A DNA stretch of 8,690 nucleotides from Halothiobacillus neapolitanus (GCA_020722165.1 DYLI01000042.1:3672-12361), one strand, 5' to 3'. Positions 1 to 6,289 are shown, numbered from the stretch's first letter. The notes: generated by a model not told the origin, from the letters alone. Program-made: numbers and translations.

Positions 1-917
1 GCCTTGAGCGGCGTGACCAGAATTTCGCTGACCATGCAGTGCGTTTCACCCGGCGCGAGCAGAACCTTGTCGTCGGCGGCGTTGGTGGTTTCAATGCACA
101 GCATTTGGGCGTATTCATCGGCGCGCATGTCGGGGAAACCGCCAGCTTTTTCGTCCCAGGGGTTCCAGACGACGGTGGAGCGACTGCCTTCCTTGCGCAC
201 ATGGATGCAGCGTTGCAGGGCGGCATCTTCCACGATGACTTCGGATTCGGTGTCGAGGTACACGCGGTCGGTTTCGCTGTTGAGGCGTAACGCCACGTCG
301 CTTTGTATATCACGCAGCATGTCGCGGGTTTTGTCGAGGAAAGCGGTGTCGGCAAGGCCAGTGATGGCGACTTCAGCGATGTCGCCAACGTGCAGATAGG
401 TGTGCAGCGCTTGGGTGATGGTGCAGGCTTCAGTGCCGCGATGTTCGGTCATCAGGGTCATTTTCAGGCTGTCGGCAAGCTTGACTTCAAGGCTGAGACG
501 GAAATCATGCGGCCAGTATTTGGCGCTGGTATCAGAAGGCAAAAGCTCTAAAGTCAGGGTCACGCTGTTGTCATCGGCCTTGGAGCTTGCCACCTGCCAG
601 TTCAGATTGCGCGCAAAGCCATGCGCCGGTTGCCCCTCGCTTCCAGCGCCGAACCACGGCCAGCATACTGGCACGCCACCACGCAGACTTTTGCCGGGGA
701 CGGTTTTGGCTTCTTCACCGACCCAGATAATGGGCGGTTGATCGCCCACTTGGTAATGGATGATTTGCGCGCCTTGCAACATGACGCGGGCTTCGGCTTG
801 AGCTGTGCGCAGAATGGCAACGGGAAGATCAGCTTCGCCTTGCACAAAATGCAGCGCGTCACCGTGGGCTTGGGTCAGGCTGAAGTTGGCATTGAGTTGG
901 GCAATGTCGTTGCTCAT
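1..917 (-). CDS. yeaD: D-hexose-6-phosphate mutarotase (glucose-6-phosphate 1-epimerase, YeaD family), 3' end cut by window edge
   Basis: Family role: interconverts alpha and beta anomers of glucose-6-phosphate and related hexose phosphates in the cytoplasm. Read on the minus strand from an ATG at 917, the frame stays open for 305 codons to the window edge without a stop. The family is usually about 290-310 residues, so only a few residues should be missing. Visible family motifs are RGGVPVCWPWFG (79-90), HGFAR (99-103, first catalytic His), ALHTYLHVGDI (170-180, second His), VVWNPW (249-254) and MLCIET (272-277), whose Glu276 fits the general base. An AGGA ribosome site (complement of 925-928) sits 7 bases before the ATG. 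The gene starts 15 bases after the stop of the CBM48 gene, so co-transcription is likely. A true galactose mutarotase (GalM) is less likely because of the WPWFG and WNPW motifs. The family call is firm; the exact sugar phosphate is not. Confidence 0.93.
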   Translation of the reverse strand, partial: MSNDIAQLNANFSLTQAHGDALHFVQGEADLPVAILRTAQAEARVMLQGAQIIHYQVGDQPPIIWVGEEAKTVPGKSLRGGVPVCWPWFGAGSEGQPAHGFARNLNWQVASSKADDNSVTLTLELLPSDTSAKYWPHDFRLSLEVKLADSLKMTLMTEHRGTEACTITQALHTYLHVGDIAEVAITGLADTAFLDKTRDMLRDIQSDVALRLNSETDRVYLDTESEVIVEDAALQRCIHVRKEGSRSTVVWNPWDEKAGGFPDMRADEYAQMLCIETTNAADDKVLLAPGETHCMVSEILVTPLK

Positions 918-932
918 GTATAAATCCTGAAT

Positions 933-1241
933 TTAGGTGCGGATGATGGAGTTTTCGCCGGTGCCGAAAGGATTGGGCACGCTGGCATCAGGCGCATCAT
1001 CGTTCAGATAGGCCTTTTCGCCAAGGTGATAGAGAAATTGGTATTCACGACCTGGTTCAAGCTCAATCTCCAGGCTCCATGAACCATCTTTTTTCTTTTT
1101 CATCGGCAAGCTGTCGTCTCGCCAGTCATTGAAATCACCCGTCAAGCACACGCATTCGCTGTTTTGCGCCATATCGGCGGCAAGGGTGAAGGTGGCTTTG
1201 CACGCGGGGCGGGTTTTGAGATGCTTTTTAATCAGGCTCAT
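933..1241 (-). CDS. Small stand-alone CBM48 / isoamylase early-set domain protein
   Basis: A 102-residue protein made almost entirely of one immunoglobulin-like early-set (CBM48) domain. This is the glycogen/starch-binding module otherwise fused to branching and debranching enzymes or found in AMPK beta subunits. The sequence shows the typical strand and turn CLTGDFNDWR (32-41), then DGSWSLEIEL (52-61), EYQFLYHL (66-73) and a closing NDDAPDASVPNPFG (80-93). Trp40 and Trp55 are plausible sugar-stacking residues. No catalytic domain, signal peptide or membrane segment is present. The open frame extends upstream to 1286, but the ATG at 1241 is chosen because an AAGGAG site lies 7 bases before it. 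It precedes the hexose-6-phosphate mutarotase by 15 bases on the same strand, which suggests a shared role in carbohydrate storage or sensing. That role is inference; the fold assignment is well supported. Confidence 0.85.
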   Translation of the reverse strand: MSLIKKHLKTRPACKATFTLAADMAQNSECVCLTGDFNDWRDDSLPMKKKKDGSWSLEIELEPGREYQFLYHLGEKAYLNDDAPDASVPNPFGTGENSIIRT

Positions 1242-1248
1242 GGGATTT

Positions 1249-1254
1249 CTCCTT
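1249..1254 (-). promoter_or_regulatory. Ribosome binding site that fixes the CBM48 gene start
   Basis: On the minus strand this reads AAGGAG, a full Shine-Dalgarno core, with a 7-base spacer to the ATG at 1241. It favours that start over the in-frame upstream codon at 1286, which would add 15 residues without any family similarity. Confidence 0.8.
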
Positions 1255-1349
1255 GGTTCGTGACTTTGAATGTAGACCGTGCGCACGATGTCCGCATGTT
1301 TAATTCCACAAACTAAACGCTGGCAGGTTACAGGGTGATGAATCAGCGA

Positions 1350-1577
1350 CTATCCGCCCGTCACAGGTGGGAAAAAGGCCACTTCATCTCCGTCGTTTAC
1401 AGCGTGGTCGCGGCCAACATAGTCGTGGTTGATGGCAACGAGTAGATTGGAGGGCATGGGGAAGTCCGCGACAGCAGACCAGACATCGCCAACAGTGAGG
1501 GTGTTCCCGGCTGGGATAGTGCGTTCCGCTGTGCCAATGCGCTCGCGCAGGCTGGCAAAAAATTTCACTTGAATCAT
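1350..1577 (-). CDS. moaD: MoaD, small subunit of molybdopterin synthase (ubiquitin-like sulfur carrier)
   Basis: A 75-residue beta-grasp protein. In the family, the C-terminal Gly-Gly is adenylated by MoeB and thiocarboxylated, and then donates sulfur through MoaE to precursor Z (cPMP) to make molybdopterin in the cytoplasm. The sequence shows the typical start MIQVKFFASLRERIG (1-15), an INHDYV segment (50-55), the loop NDGDEVAFFPPVTGG (61-75) and the free terminal GG immediately before TAG. The open frame extends to 1661, but that part overlaps mutY and has no MoaD similarity, so the ATG at 1577 is used. No good ribosome site precedes it. Its usual partner moaE is not adjacent: downstream is the CBM48 gene after 108 bases, and upstream is divergent mutY. 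ThiS-like carriers end similarly, but FASLRE and FFPPV(T/S)GG point to MoaD. Confidence 0.92.
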   Translation of the reverse strand: MIQVKFFASLRERIGTAERTIPAGNTLTVGDVWSAVADFPMPSNLLVAINHDYVGRDHAVNDGDEVAFFPPVTGG

Positions 1578-1609
1578 GATGGATTTGTTTCGTAGGGGAA
1601 TTGTGTGGC

Positions 1610-1615
1610 TATCAT
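1610..1615 (+). promoter_or_regulatory. Candidate -10 element of mutY (possibly a leaderless start)
   Basis: TATCAT matches the sigma-70 -10 consensus TATAAT at five of six positions. Its end lies 6 bases before the mutY ATG at 1622, so a transcript from it would start at or near the start codon. No good -35 is visible; TTGTTT at 1585-1590, with a 19-base spacer, is the nearest weak candidate. Suggestive only. Confidence 0.3.
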
Positions 1616-1621
1616 GGCGGC

Positions 1622-2716
1622 ATGAATGATTCTGTTGCAAGTGTATTGAAGCCGACATCACAAGAAGATGGCTTTGCGGCGCGTTTATTACTGTGGTGGC
1701 GTGAGCATGGCCGGCATGATTTGCCCTGGCAGGTCAGTGGGCAGGTCAGTGGGCAAGTGTCCGATGAAGATGCCGAAGCGCGCGTGTGGCGGGTGTGGGT
1801 GTCGGAGGTCATGCTGCAACAAACGCAGGTGGTGACGGTGATTCCTTATTTCCAGCGTTTTATGCAGCGCTTTGCCGATGTGGCGAGCTTTGCGCAGGCG
1901 CATGAGGACGAGGTGTTGGCGCATTGGGCGGGCTTGGGCTATTACCGCCGTGCGCGCTTGTTGCACGCGGCGGCCAAGCAGGTTGTGGCAGAGCATGATG
2001 GGGTGTTTCCGCGTGATTTTGCCGATGTTTTGGCGTTGCCCGGCGTGGGGCGTTCAACGGCAGGGGCGGTGCTGGCACAGGCGTTTGATCTGCCGCATCC
2101 TATTTTAGATGGCAATGTGAAGCGGGTTCTGGCGCGGTTTTATGGGGTTGAAGGTTGGCCGGGCGAGGCGGCGGTGGAGCGAGAGCTTTGGCGTTATGCT
2201 ACCGCGCTCACGCCAATCCAGCGTGCGGCGGATTACACGCAGGCGATTATGGATTTGGGTGCGACGCTCTGTACTTCGCGCACTCCGGCCTGTGAGCGTT
2301 GCCCGCAGGCGTTGGCATGTGTTGCGCGGCAAAGCGGGCGGGTGAGCGAGTTGCCCACGCCGCGTCCGCGCAAGGTGTTGCCGGTGCGTCAGGTGGCGAT
2401 GTGGCTGGTAGAGGGGGCGGATGGGGTGTTGTTGCAACGTCGCCCGCCGGTGGGGATATGGCCGGGTTTGTATGGTTTGCCGGAGACTGAGGTGGGCGTG
2501 ATGCTGGAGGGTGTGCAGCCGGGCGAATGCCTACCGGTCATGCGCCACACGTTCAGTCATTATCATCTGGATATTTTTCCGCGCCGCGCCCGCTGGCTGA
2601 ATGCAGTCTCGGTCATGGATGATGAGCGTTCGCTCTGGTATAAACCTAATCTATCAGCCAGTGCGGGGCTTCCCGCGCCGGTTAGTCGTTTAATCAAACT
2701 GTATTTTAAGGAGTAG
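1622..2716 (+). CDS. mutY: Adenine DNA glycosylase MutY
   Basis: Removes adenine mispaired with 8-oxoguanine (or G) in base excision repair. The ATG at 1622 gives 364 residues, close to E. coli MutY (350). Domains in order are: the catalytic HhH-GPD region, with SEVMLQQTQV holding catalytic Glu62; GLGYYRRAR (104-112); the helix-hairpin-helix LPGVGRSTAGAV (139-150); and ILDGNVKRVLAR with catalytic Asp163. A [4Fe-4S] loop follows with Cys217, 224, 227 and 233 (spacing 6-2-5), then a NUDIX-like C-terminal recognition domain with RRPPVGIWPGLYGLP (273-287) and HTFSHYHLDI (309-318). Oddity: about 13 extra residues built on a QVSG repeat lie between LPWQ and the VW of the Glu62 strand. A TTG at 1601 would add seven residues but has no better ribosome site. 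yggX follows at once, with its ribosome site inside the mutY end. Confidence 0.97.
   Translation: MNDSVASVLKPTSQEDGFAARLLLWWREHGRHDLPWQVSGQVSGQVSDEDAEARVWRVWVSEVMLQQTQVVTVIPYFQRFMQRFADVASFAQAHEDEVLAHWAGLGYYRRARLLHAAAKQVVAEHDGVFPRDFADVLALPGVGRSTAGAVLAQAFDLPHPILDGNVKRVLARFYGVEGWPGEAAVERELWRYATALTPIQRAADYTQAIMDLGATLCTSRTPACERCPQALACVARQSGRVSELPTPRPRKVLPVRQVAMWLVEGADGVLLQRRPPVGIWPGLYGLPETEVGVMLEGVQPGECLPVMRHTFSHYHLDIFPRRARWLNAVSVMDDERSLWYKPNLSASAGLPAPVSRLIKLYFKE
1730..1761 (+). repeat. 12-base in-frame tandem repeat inside mutY
   Basis: Two perfect copies of CAGGTCAGTGGG (1730-1741 and 1742-1753) are followed by a degraded partial third copy (CAAGTGTC, 1754-1761). They encode QVSG-QVSG-QVS at residues 37-47 of MutY. 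Because the unit is 12 bases, copy changes keep the reading frame. The stretch falls between the conserved LPWQ and VW segments, where E. coli MutY has only seven residues. Confidence 0.9.
2708..2713 (+). promoter_or_regulatory. Ribosome binding site of yggX within the mutY 3' end
   Basis: AAGGAG directly precedes the mutY TAG stop (2714-2716) and lies 7 bases before the yggX ATG at 2721. It fixes that ATG over the adjoining GTG at 2718, and it suggests yggX is translated from the mutY transcript. Confidence 0.85.
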
Positions 2717-2720
2717 CGTG

Positions 2721-2993
2721 ATGAGTCGTATGGTGCAGTGCAGTCGATTGAAGAAAGAAGCCGAAGGCCTTGAGCGTGCGCCTTATTTTGGCGAATTGGG
2801 TCAGCGTATTCTGGATAATGTCAGCAAGCAGGCCTGGCAGGAGTGGCTCAAGCATCAAACCATGCTGATTAATGAGTATCGACTTACCCCGGTTGACCCC
2901 AAGGCGCGCAAGTTTTTGGAGCAGGAAATGGAGAAGTTTTTCTTCGGTGAAGGTTCGACGGCTCCCGAGGGGTTTGTGCCGCCTGCGGCCTGA
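2721..2993 (+). CDS. yggX: YggX, probable Fe(2+)-trafficking / oxidative-damage protection protein
   Basis: A 90-residue cytoplasmic protein of the YggX family. In enterobacteria the family protects Fe-S clusters against oxidation and is thought to handle labile iron. The sequence shows the conserved start MSRMVQCSRLKKEAEGL with the invariant Cys7, then FGELGQRI (23-30), SKQAWQEWLKHQTMLINE (35-52) and FLEQEMEKFFF (65-75), all matching E. coli YggX in order and spacing. The ATG at 2721 is preferred to the GTG at 2718 because of the AAGGAG spacing. The gene starts 4 bases after the mutY stop, so translation is probably coupled. The pairing fits biology, since MutY carries a [4Fe-4S] cluster and repairs oxidative lesions. 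The family name is secure; the exact biochemical role of YggX is less settled. Confidence 0.96.
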   Translation: MSRMVQCSRLKKEAEGLERAPYFGELGQRILDNVSKQAWQEWLKHQTMLINEYRLTPVDPKARKFLEQEMEKFFFGEGSTAPEGFVPPAA

Positions 2994-3044
2994 TGGCGGT
3001 TGAGCTAGCAGCCAGATCGTCTCAAGTCCGACAGGCTCCTGGTT

Positions 3045-3341
3045 TTATCCGCCTTTGCATTTGGGTGAGGCTTCGATCACGCCACCCTTGGCCGCCCATT
3101 CATCGGGGGTCAGGGTATTGAGAGTGAGCGCGTGAACACTGCCTGCAAGCTCGTCCGCCAGAACTTTGTTGACGGCGCGATGGCGTGCGAGCAAAGTTTG
3201 TTCAGCAAAGGCATTGCTTACAAGAGTGATGTGAAAGTGCGAATCGCTGGCACGCGTGGCGTGGCGATGGCTTTCGTTGACGATTTCGAGATGTGTAGGT
3301 AGAAAGGCGGCACTGAGCTTGGTGTGAAGTGTGTTTTGCAT
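3045..3341 (-). CDS. bolA: BolA family protein
   Basis: A 98-residue single-domain BolA/IbaG-like protein. The family has a class II KH-like fold, partners with monothiol glutaredoxins to hold [2Fe-2S] clusters, and in E. coli BolA also acts as a morphogene and transcriptional regulator. The sequence shows KLSAAFLPTHLEIVNES (8-24), SHFHITLVSNAF (34-45), LARHRAVNKVLADEL (51-65), VHALTLNTLTPDEW (69-82) and the BolA-type end ASPKCKGG (91-98), which favours BolA proper over IbaG. The start ATG at 3341 fits E. coli BolA, but no clear Shine-Dalgarno sequence precedes it. The gene converges on yggX with 51 bases between the stops and diverges from the glycine-zipper gene. An Fe-S maturation role is known for the family and is not shown by this sequence alone. 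Confidence 0.94.
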   Translation of the reverse strand: MQNTLHTKLSAAFLPTHLEIVNESHRHATRASDSHFHITLVSNAFAEQTLLARHRAVNKVLADELAGSVHALTLNTLTPDEWAAKGGVIEASPKCKGG

Positions 3342-3487
3342 AAAGGTTGGTTACGGATGGGGTTTTGGAAGTTTATTTACAAAATAGCGCACAAGAGTAG
3401 AACTTTTTGCGGCGCTATCGTGCCTTACTGAAGCATAGCAGGCTGGATTTTTTTCGTTATTTTAATGGGCCATTAAGAGGGTGAGTT
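3342..3487. other. Divergent intergenic region between bolA and the glycine-zipper gene
   Basis: This 146-base AT-richer stretch must hold the promoters of both bolA (minus) and the glycine-zipper gene (plus). It has a T-run with TTATTTTAATGG near 3448-3467 that could serve as a -10 region for the plus gene, but I see no well-spaced consensus promoter on either strand. AGAGGGTGAG just before 3488 is the plus-gene ribosome site. No small gene is visible. Confidence 0.5.
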
Positions 3488-3958
3488 ATGAAAGCTTTAG
3501 CTGCAGTATTGGCGAGTGTGGGAGCGATGTTTTGCGCGCCTAGTTTTGCCGATAACGATGTTTTGATTGGCACCGGAGTAGGTGCGGCGGTGGGTGCGGT
3601 GGTTGGGCATCAGATTGATCACCGTAATGGTGCGTTGGTTGGCGGCGCGGTCGGGGCGGTGACGGGGGCGGCGATTTCGAGCAGCAGCAATAACAACACG
3701 CGCTATGTGGAACGTGATTCATATCGTGATACATATCGCGACCCGTATGCTTACGACACCTACAACGCGCCACGTCGGGATGTTTATGTGGTAGATCGGG
3801 GCTATTACCAGCGTCCATATCAGCGTCCGCCAGTGAATGTGATTGTTGTGGATGGTGATCGTCGCGGGCATCGTAATCATCACCATGGTGATCGTCACCA
3901 TCATCAGTGGCGGAGTTACGATCGTGGGTATGATCGGGGACATGACGACGACGATTGA
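3488..3958 (+). CDS. Exported glycine-zipper (2TM) protein with His/Asp-rich tail, function unknown
   Basis: A 156-residue protein, probably exported. It has a signal peptide (1-21: a Lys at position 3, a hydrophobic core, and cleavage likely after PSFA). A glycine-zipper region of two short segments follows (26-41 LIGTGVGAAVGAVVGH and 48-63 GALVGGAVGAVTGAAI), joined by the polar turn QIDHRN. From about residue 70 it is polar, low in complexity and rich in Tyr, Arg and Asp, with YRDTYRDPYAYDTY (79-92). It ends in a His-rich run (128-139) and a DDDD tail. Glycine-zipper 2TM domains occur in small outer-membrane or envelope-stress proteins. There is no lipobox: Cys16 lies in the signal core (AMFC). 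An AGAGG ribosome site is present. The terminator at 3999-4026 ends the transcript, so the gene is monocistronic. Metal binding by the tail is speculative. Confidence 0.85.
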   Translation: MKALAAVLASVGAMFCAPSFADNDVLIGTGVGAAVGAVVGHQIDHRNGALVGGAVGAVTGAAISSSSNNNTRYVERDSYRDTYRDPYAYDTYNAPRRDVYVVDRGYYQRPYQRPPVNVIVVDGDRRGHRNHHHGDRHHHQWRSYDRGYDRGHDDDD

Positions 3959-3998
3959 TCGGCGCTGATTGCGCGTTGAGGTTTTGAGTGCGTTGACT

Positions 3999-4026
3999 AA
4001 AAAGGCTGCTTTGTGCAGCCTTTTTT
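3999..4026. terminator. Bidirectional intrinsic terminator shared by the glycine-zipper gene and recQ
   Basis: A perfect 11-bp stem joins AAAAAGGCTGC (3999-4009) to GCAGCCTTTTT (4015-4025) around the loop TTTGT. A T-run follows on the plus strand, and the A-run at the left gives a T-run on the minus strand. It sits 40 bases after the plus-strand stop at 3958 and 3 bases past the recQ stop, so it can end both converging transcripts. Confidence 0.93.
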
Positions 4027-4028
4027 GT

Positions 4029-5834
4029 TTAGGCGTGGTGAATAACTTTTAGGAAATCTGCACCATAAGCTTCCAATTTACGCTCGCCGATGCCAGGCAG
4101 GTTGCCCATGGCAGTCAGGCTTTGCGGGCGAGCTTCCATCATGGCCATGAGGGTGGCATCGTGAAAAATGACATAGGGCGGTACGCCTTGTTCTTCGGCC
4201 AATTCGCGGCGTTTGGCACGCAGCGCGTCCCACAAGCCTTGGTCGGCACCGGGGGGCAGGGTGCGGCCTGTGCGCGGGGAGCGTTCGGTTTTACTTGACT
4301 TGGCGGCGCGCAGTTCGCGGCGCAACCACAAGGCTTCTTCACCGCGCAGTACCGGGCGGCAGATTTCAGACAGGCGCAAACCCCCATGGCCTTCGATGTC
4401 TACCAGCAGCAAGCCGCGTGCAATGAGTTGACGATACACGCCGCGCCATGCCGTGGCGTTTAAATCGCCGCCTATGCCAAAGGTGCTGATTTTGTCGTGC
4501 GCATTGCGTTGAATGCGTTCGTCGCTTTTGCCGAGCAGCACATCGACAAGGTAGGTCACGCCAAAGCGTTGCCCGGTACGGTGGACGCAAGACAGGGCTT
4601 TTTGCGCATGGATGCTGGCATCCCAGGTGGCGGGCGGCTCAAGGCAGGTGTCGCAGTTGCCACAGGGCGTGGCCAGCGGTTCGCCAAAGTAGCCGAGCAG
4701 GGCTTGGCGGCGGCAGGTGGTCATTTCGCACAGGCCGAGCATGGCATCGAGTTTGTGTTGTTCGACGCGCTTGTGGGTTTCATCGGCCTCGGAGGCGGCC
4801 ATCATTTGGCGCAGGGTGATGACATCCTGCAAACCGTAGCTCATCCACGCATCGGCGGGCAGGCCGTCGCGCCCGGCACGTCCGGTTTCCTGGTAATAGG
4901 CTTCGACGCTTTTCGGCAGGTTGAGGTGCGCCACGAAGCGCACATTGGGCTTGTCGATGCCCATGCCAAAAGCAATGGTGGCGACCATGACAATGCCTTC
5001 TTCCTTGAGGAAGCGTGATTGGTTGTGCTCGCGTTCGCTGGCGGGTAAGCCCGCGTGATAGGGCAGCGCGGGAATGCCTTTGCTTGATAGCCATGTGGCG
5101 GTTTCATCGACTTTTTTGCGCGACAGGCAGTACACAATGCCCGCTTCACCGTCGTGTTGTTCGCGAATGAATTGCAAGAGTTTGTCGCGTGCGCCGCCGT
5201 CGCCTTGGGCAATGTGATAACGGATGTTGGGACGATCAAAGCTGCTGATAAAAACGCGCGCGTTTTCTAGGCCGAGGCGGGCGATGATTTCGCGGCGCGT
5301 GGGTTCGTCGGCGGTGGCGGTGAGGGCAATGCGCGGGATGTGCGGGAAGCGTTGGTGCAGTTGTGAGAGTTGGATGTATTCCGGGCGGAAATCGTGCCCC
5401 CATTGCGAAACACAGTGCGCTTCGTCGATGGCGAACAGGGCGATGTTGGCTTGTTCAAGTAAATCAAGCGTGCGCCCATTGAGCAGGCGTTCGGGAGCCA
5501 CGTAGAGCAGGTCTAGCTCGCTCTTCAATAATTGCTGTTCGACCTGACGCGCTTCAGCAAGCGAGAGCGTGGAATTGAGATAGGCGGCGTTGACCCCGGC
5601 TTGGCGCAGGGCGGCGACCTGATCCTGCATCAGCGCGATTAGCGGCGAGACAACAATGCCTGTACCCGTGCGTGCTAGAGCGGGAATCTGGAAGCACAGC
5701 GATTTGCCGCCGCCGGTGGGCATGAGGACGAGTGCATCTTCGCCTGCCATCAGGGTCGATATGACTTCATCTTGCGGCGAACGGAACTGTTCGTAGCCGA
5801 ACACGCTGCGTAAAATTTCAAGGGGTTGGGTCAT
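4029..5834 (-). CDS. recQ: ATP-dependent DNA helicase RecQ
   Basis: A 3'-to-5' superfamily 2 helicase acting in RecF-pathway recombination and fork repair. At 601 residues it is close to E. coli RecQ (about 609). Motifs in order are: motif 0 FGYEQFRSPQ (12-21); Walker A MPTGGGKSLCFQ (38-49); SPLIALMQDQV (63-73); DEAH with CVSQWGHDFRPEY (137-153); LTATAD (171-176); VATIAFGMGIDKPNVRF (284-300); and YYQETGRAGRDG (313-324). The RecQ zinc site has Cys374, 391, 394 and 397, with the same spacing as in E. coli. A winged-helix RQC domain follows (about 405-510, with TFGIGGD), then an Arg/Lys-rich linker (about 508-530). The C-terminal HRDC domain (about 531-601) includes LWDALRAKRRELAEEQGVPP and LPGIGERKLEAYG. 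The ATG overlaps the yaiI stop as ATGA, implying coupled translation. The gene ends at a shared terminator. Confidence 0.98.
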   Translation of the reverse strand: MTQPLEILRSVFGYEQFRSPQDEVISTLMAGEDALVLMPTGGGKSLCFQIPALARTGTGIVVSPLIALMQDQVAALRQAGVNAAYLNSTLSLAEARQVEQQLLKSELDLLYVAPERLLNGRTLDLLEQANIALFAIDEAHCVSQWGHDFRPEYIQLSQLHQRFPHIPRIALTATADEPTRREIIARLGLENARVFISSFDRPNIRYHIAQGDGGARDKLLQFIREQHDGEAGIVYCLSRKKVDETATWLSSKGIPALPYHAGLPASEREHNQSRFLKEEGIVMVATIAFGMGIDKPNVRFVAHLNLPKSVEAYYQETGRAGRDGLPADAWMSYGLQDVITLRQMMAASEADETHKRVEQHKLDAMLGLCEMTTCRRQALLGYFGEPLATPCGNCDTCLEPPATWDASIHAQKALSCVHRTGQRFGVTYLVDVLLGKSDERIQRNAHDKISTFGIGGDLNATAWRGVYRQLIARGLLLVDIEGHGGLRLSEICRPVLRGEEALWLRRELRAAKSSKTERSPRTGRTLPPGADQGLWDALRAKRRELAEEQGVPPYVIFHDATLMAMMEARPQSLTAMGNLPGIGERKLEAYGADFLKVIHHA

Positions 5835-6289
5835 GTTGCCAAGGCTTGCTGCAAAAATCGGTCGAGCTGATTGGCGAAAGCTTGGCGGTCGGCTTGGCTC
5901 AAGGTGGGCGGGCCTCCGGTGCGCACGCCAGAGTCGCGCAATTGTTCCATCATGTCGCGGATGCGCAGGCGCTCGCGGATGGTCTCAAGGGTGTAACGCT
6001 CGCCGCGTGGGTTAAGCGCGTGCGCGCCCTTGTCGAGTGCCCCTGCGGCGAGGGGGATGTCGGCGGTGATGACCAAATCGCCCGCGTTGACGCGGCGCAC
6101 GATTTCATCGTCGGCTTCGTCAAAACCGCCGGGCACGACCAAGCTTCGAATATGTGGCGAACGAGGTACGCGCAGGGATTGGTTGGCGACCAGTGTCAGC
6201 GGCAGGCTCAGGCGCTCGGAGGCGCGGTAGAGGATGTCCTTGATGACATTGGGGCAGGCATCGGCATCAACATAGATGTGTAAAGGCAT
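5831..6289 (-). CDS. yaiI: UPF0178 family protein YaiI/YqxD
   Basis: A 152-residue conserved cytoplasmic protein of unknown function, related to PIN/NYN-type nuclease folds according to the family literature. The sequence carries the signature IYVDADACPNVIKDILYRA (5-23), then LVANQSLRVP (33-42), GFDEADDEIV (55-64), GDLVITADIPLAA (70-82), ALNPRGERYT (91-100) and RTGGPPTLSQADRQAF (123-138). The clustered Asp residues near positions 8, 10, 57, 60, 71 and 77 suit a metal site, but activity is unproven. The ATG at 6289 gives MPLHIYVDADACP, only a few residues longer than E. coli YaiI. An ATG at 6295 would add two residues, and the open frame to 6337 lacks support. No clear ribosome site is seen. 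The gene starts 62 bases after the pilB stop, and its stop overlaps the recQ start by four bases. Confidence 0.94.
   Translation of the reverse strand: MPLHIYVDADACPNVIKDILYRASERLSLPLTLVANQSLRVPRSPHIRSLVVPGGFDEADDEIVRRVNAGDLVITADIPLAAGALDKGAHALNPRGERYTLETIRERLRIRDMMEQLRDSGVRTGGPPTLSQADRQAFANQLDRFLQQALAT

Noticed and set aside
4..551. Plus-strand open frames at the left edge
   Set aside because: The minus strand encodes the mutarotase with all its family motifs; the plus frames overlap each other and carry no domain.
2994..3044. Possible terminator between converging yggX and bolA
   Set aside because: Only 4-bp pairings (such as AGCC/GGCT and CCAG/CTGG) and a short T-run; too weak to call.
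4497..5018. Long plus-strand open frame (173 codons) opposite recQ
   Set aside because: It lies wholly antisense to a clear RecQ coding frame and has no recognisable domain; it is an open-frame by-product of codon bias.
5846..6283. Plus-strand open frame opposite yaiI
   Set aside because: Mirrors the conserved YaiI frame; no independent evidence.
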